Shown one piece after another: positions 62,303-64,000 of a stretch of DNA of 64,000 nt (position 1 is its first letter; the number at the start of each line of letters is the position of its first letter). The notes below the pieces were generated by a model. That model saw only the letters and a program-made list of their open reading frames with translations. It did no database searches and was not told where the DNA came from. Position numbers and translations under genes: made by a program. The stretch lies in assembly GCA_018262705.1 (NCBI GenBank), contig JADFDQ010000013.1:1-64000 (forward strand), read 5' to 3'. This DNA is from Xanthomonas sp. Lineage in GTDB: Bacteria; Pseudomonadota; Gammaproteobacteria; Xanthomonadales; Xanthomonadaceae.

Positions 62303-63817
62303 GACACCGCCGATGGCCTGCCGGCCACCGTCACCACGGCCATCAATGGCGCGACCGTCACCAACACCTGGAGCTACAACCACCGCCGCCTGCCCACCCT
62401 CGAGCGCGTGCAGCCGGACGCCAGCCAGACCTTCAGCTTGAGCTACGGCTACAACGCCCTCGGCCAGGTCATCACTGAAACCCTCAGCGATGGGGTCATC
62501 CTGAGCTACGCCGTCAATGCGCTGGGGCAGGTGGCGCAGGTCAACGCCCAAGTGGCGGGTGCCACCACCCCGCTGGCCAGCAATGCCCGCTACTACCCCA
62601 ACGGCGCGCTGGCCCAGTTCACCTACGGCAACGGCATCGTCCACACCCTGACCCAGAACGCCAGACAACTGCCGGCCCGCAGCGTGGATGGCAGCGTGCT
62701 CGACCTGAGCACCGCCTTCGATGCCAACGGCAATGTCGCCGCCATCACCGACAACACGCCAAGCGCACGCCAGACCCGCGCCATGACCTACGACGGGCTG
62801 GACCGGCTCACCGGCACCACCTCGCCAATGTTTGGCAGCGCCGGCTATGCCTATGACGCCCAGGACAACCTGACCCGGGTGCAGGTGACCGGCGGCAGCC
62901 AGCCGCGCGATCACACCTACTGCTACAACGCAACAAACCAACTGACCTTCGTGCGCAGCGGCCCCAACTGCAGCGGCAGCGCCAGCCCGGCGGTGACCGC
63001 GCTGGGCTATGACCTGCAGGGCAACCTGAGCTTCAAGAACAACGCCAGCTACGCCTTCGACTTCGGCAACCGCCTGCGAGCCACTGCGAACCAGAGCTAC
63101 CGCTACGACGCCCAAGGCCGGCGGGTGCGGCAGGACGTGGCCGGCAGCCAACTGCAATACAGCCAGTACGCCGCCGATGGCCGGCTGATGTGGCAACGGG
63201 ATGAAACAACCAACCAGCGCATCGCCAATGTCTATCTGGCCGGCAGCCTGCTGGCGGAAATCAGCCGGCCGCTGACCGGCAACACGACCACCATCCGCTA
63301 CCTGCACACCGACGCCCTCGGCAGCCCGATTGCCAAGACCAACGCCAGCGGCGCTATCATCGAAACCAGCGAGTACGAACCGTATGGGAGGCTGCTGAAC
63401 CGAGCCAACGACAACCGCGCGGGGTATACCGGGCATGTGATGGATGCGGCGAGCGGGCTGGTGTATATGCAGCAGCGCTATTACGATCCGGCGCTGGGTG
63501 TGTTTCTGAGTGTTGATCCGGTGGCGTCAAACATGAACAACGCCTGGAACTTCAATCGCTATAACTACGCGGCGAATAATCCATATAGGTTTACGGATCC
63601 CGATGGGAGAGTAGTGAAATCAGAAGATGCTTCTGATAATCAAGATCTTCTGACGCATATCAATATAGATTCGCGCACGCAGTACAAATTTGACGATAAC
63701 AATCGGCTAACGAAAGACGAAAATGCCAATGACAACGATCATGGGTCAAGTTATTACTCGGAAAGGCTTGACGCAGCGATAGCGAGCGAGAAGACGCTTA
63801 GCCTAGCAGGCCGCTGA
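62303..63817 (+). pseudogene. 5'-truncated Rhs core with interrupted C-terminal domain
   Basis: An open frame of about 500 codons without a start encodes the last part of an Rhs/YD-repeat protein: FSLSYGYNALGQVI, YDGLDRLTGTTSP, YRYDAQGRRVRQDV, IRYLHTDALGSPIAKTNASG and the core end QQRYYDPALGVFLSVDPV followed by NPYRFTDPDGR. The large N-terminal part is missing at the IS-end junction. The C-terminal tail of about 70 residues is Asp/Asn-rich and stops at LAGR exactly where IS5-like DNA begins, so the toxin domain was cut by that insertion. It shares the core end with the segment at 60858, suggesting that the orphan module came from the same gene. Confidence 0.8.
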
Positions 63818-64000
63818 AATACCTCCCGCCCGCATAGACTTGTCCCATCGCCGTTTTACTTGACCGAGTCCTTCGATGCGTGGTGCCGACGTACTGCAAG
63901 AAAGTCTGTTCAACGTCCGCAAGCTGGACGACTTCGTTCCGTCGACGCATCCGCTGCGGCCGATCCGCGAGCGGGTGAACCAAGCGCTGGTGCGGCTGGA
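63808..64000 (+). mobile_element. IS5-like insertion sequence, left part
   Basis: Foreign sequence starts near AGGCCGCTGAAATACC (about 63808) and supplies the stop codon of the truncated Rhs gene. It holds the transposase start and runs off the window. The exact left boundary is uncertain. Confidence 0.6.
63876..64000 (+). CDS. IS5-like transposase, N-terminal part (cut by window end)
   Basis: The frame begins MRGADVLQESLFNVRKLDDF and continues VPSTHPLRPIRERVNQALVR. This is the N-terminal domain (DUF772 type) of IS5/IS1182-like transposases, in which the HPLR-IR motif is conserved. The catalytic DDE domain lies outside the window. Confidence 0.75.
   Translation, partial: MRGADVLQESLFNVRKLDDFVPSTHPLRPIRERVNQALVRL

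Noticed and set aside
62004-62441. A 145-codon frame beginning MALTKAQLDALTAG
   Set aside because: Only the first 18 codons look like a transposase start; it then crosses two unrelated solo IS ends and enters the Rhs core out of frame.

Overview
The window is high-GC chromosomal DNA of a gammaproteobacterium, most likely of the order Lysobacterales (Xanthomonadales). The gene pairs fabA-fabB, folK-panBCD-pgi, maf-rng-yhdP-tldD, divergent yjgA/pmbA and cysK/cysB, the GTAGGAGCG-type REP repeats and many short hairpins fit that group. I cannot name the species. It reads as an ordinary housekeeping backbone (about 151-58818) followed by a decayed accessory tail (about 58960-64000).

Backbone, left to right. 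A 7-bp tandem array opens the window. Then come unsaturated fatty acid synthesis (fabA, fabB), a SulP transporter with a small XRE regulator, a hydrolase, a PIN-PhoH protein, Bcp, GcvR, dapA and a BamC-like lipoprotein. A tRNA-Glu with a broken second copy is followed by pcnB, folK, panB, panC, panD and pgi (pantothenate/CoA and folate supply). Next are a receiver-HPt protein, the ydbH/ydbL envelope pair, a patatin and 3-hydroxybutyrate dehydrogenase, an ABC exporter, a sigma/anti-sigma pair and a large GAF-GAF-GGDEF-EAL protein. xseA, ispG, cysK, a deleted cysG and cysB lead to TonB, SIMPL, maf, rng, yhdP, tldD, yjgA and pmbA. The backbone ends with a DUF1800/DUF1501 pair, an M48 protease plus CHASE2 protein, ispA-xseB-tilS, accA and dnaE.

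Accessory tail. Beyond dnaE lie a tyrosine recombinase fragment, a ParDE/RelBE-like toxin-antitoxin pair, a gene-poor hairpin-rich stretch with elements reminiscent of integron attC sites, an orphan Rhs C-terminal toxin segment with a small membrane immunity candidate, four solo insertion-sequence ends of two types in one orientation, a 5'-truncated Rhs core and an IS5-like transposase that runs off the window.

The most unusual signals are an in-frame palindromic repeat element inside dnaE, a cysG reduced to an in-frame fusion of its two ends, clustered perfect hairpins next to a duplicated tRNA-Glu, bulged palindromes near the toxin-antitoxin pair, the stacked IS ends, and the orphan Rhs toxin/immunity module. 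All identifications come from reading the sequence; no searches were run.
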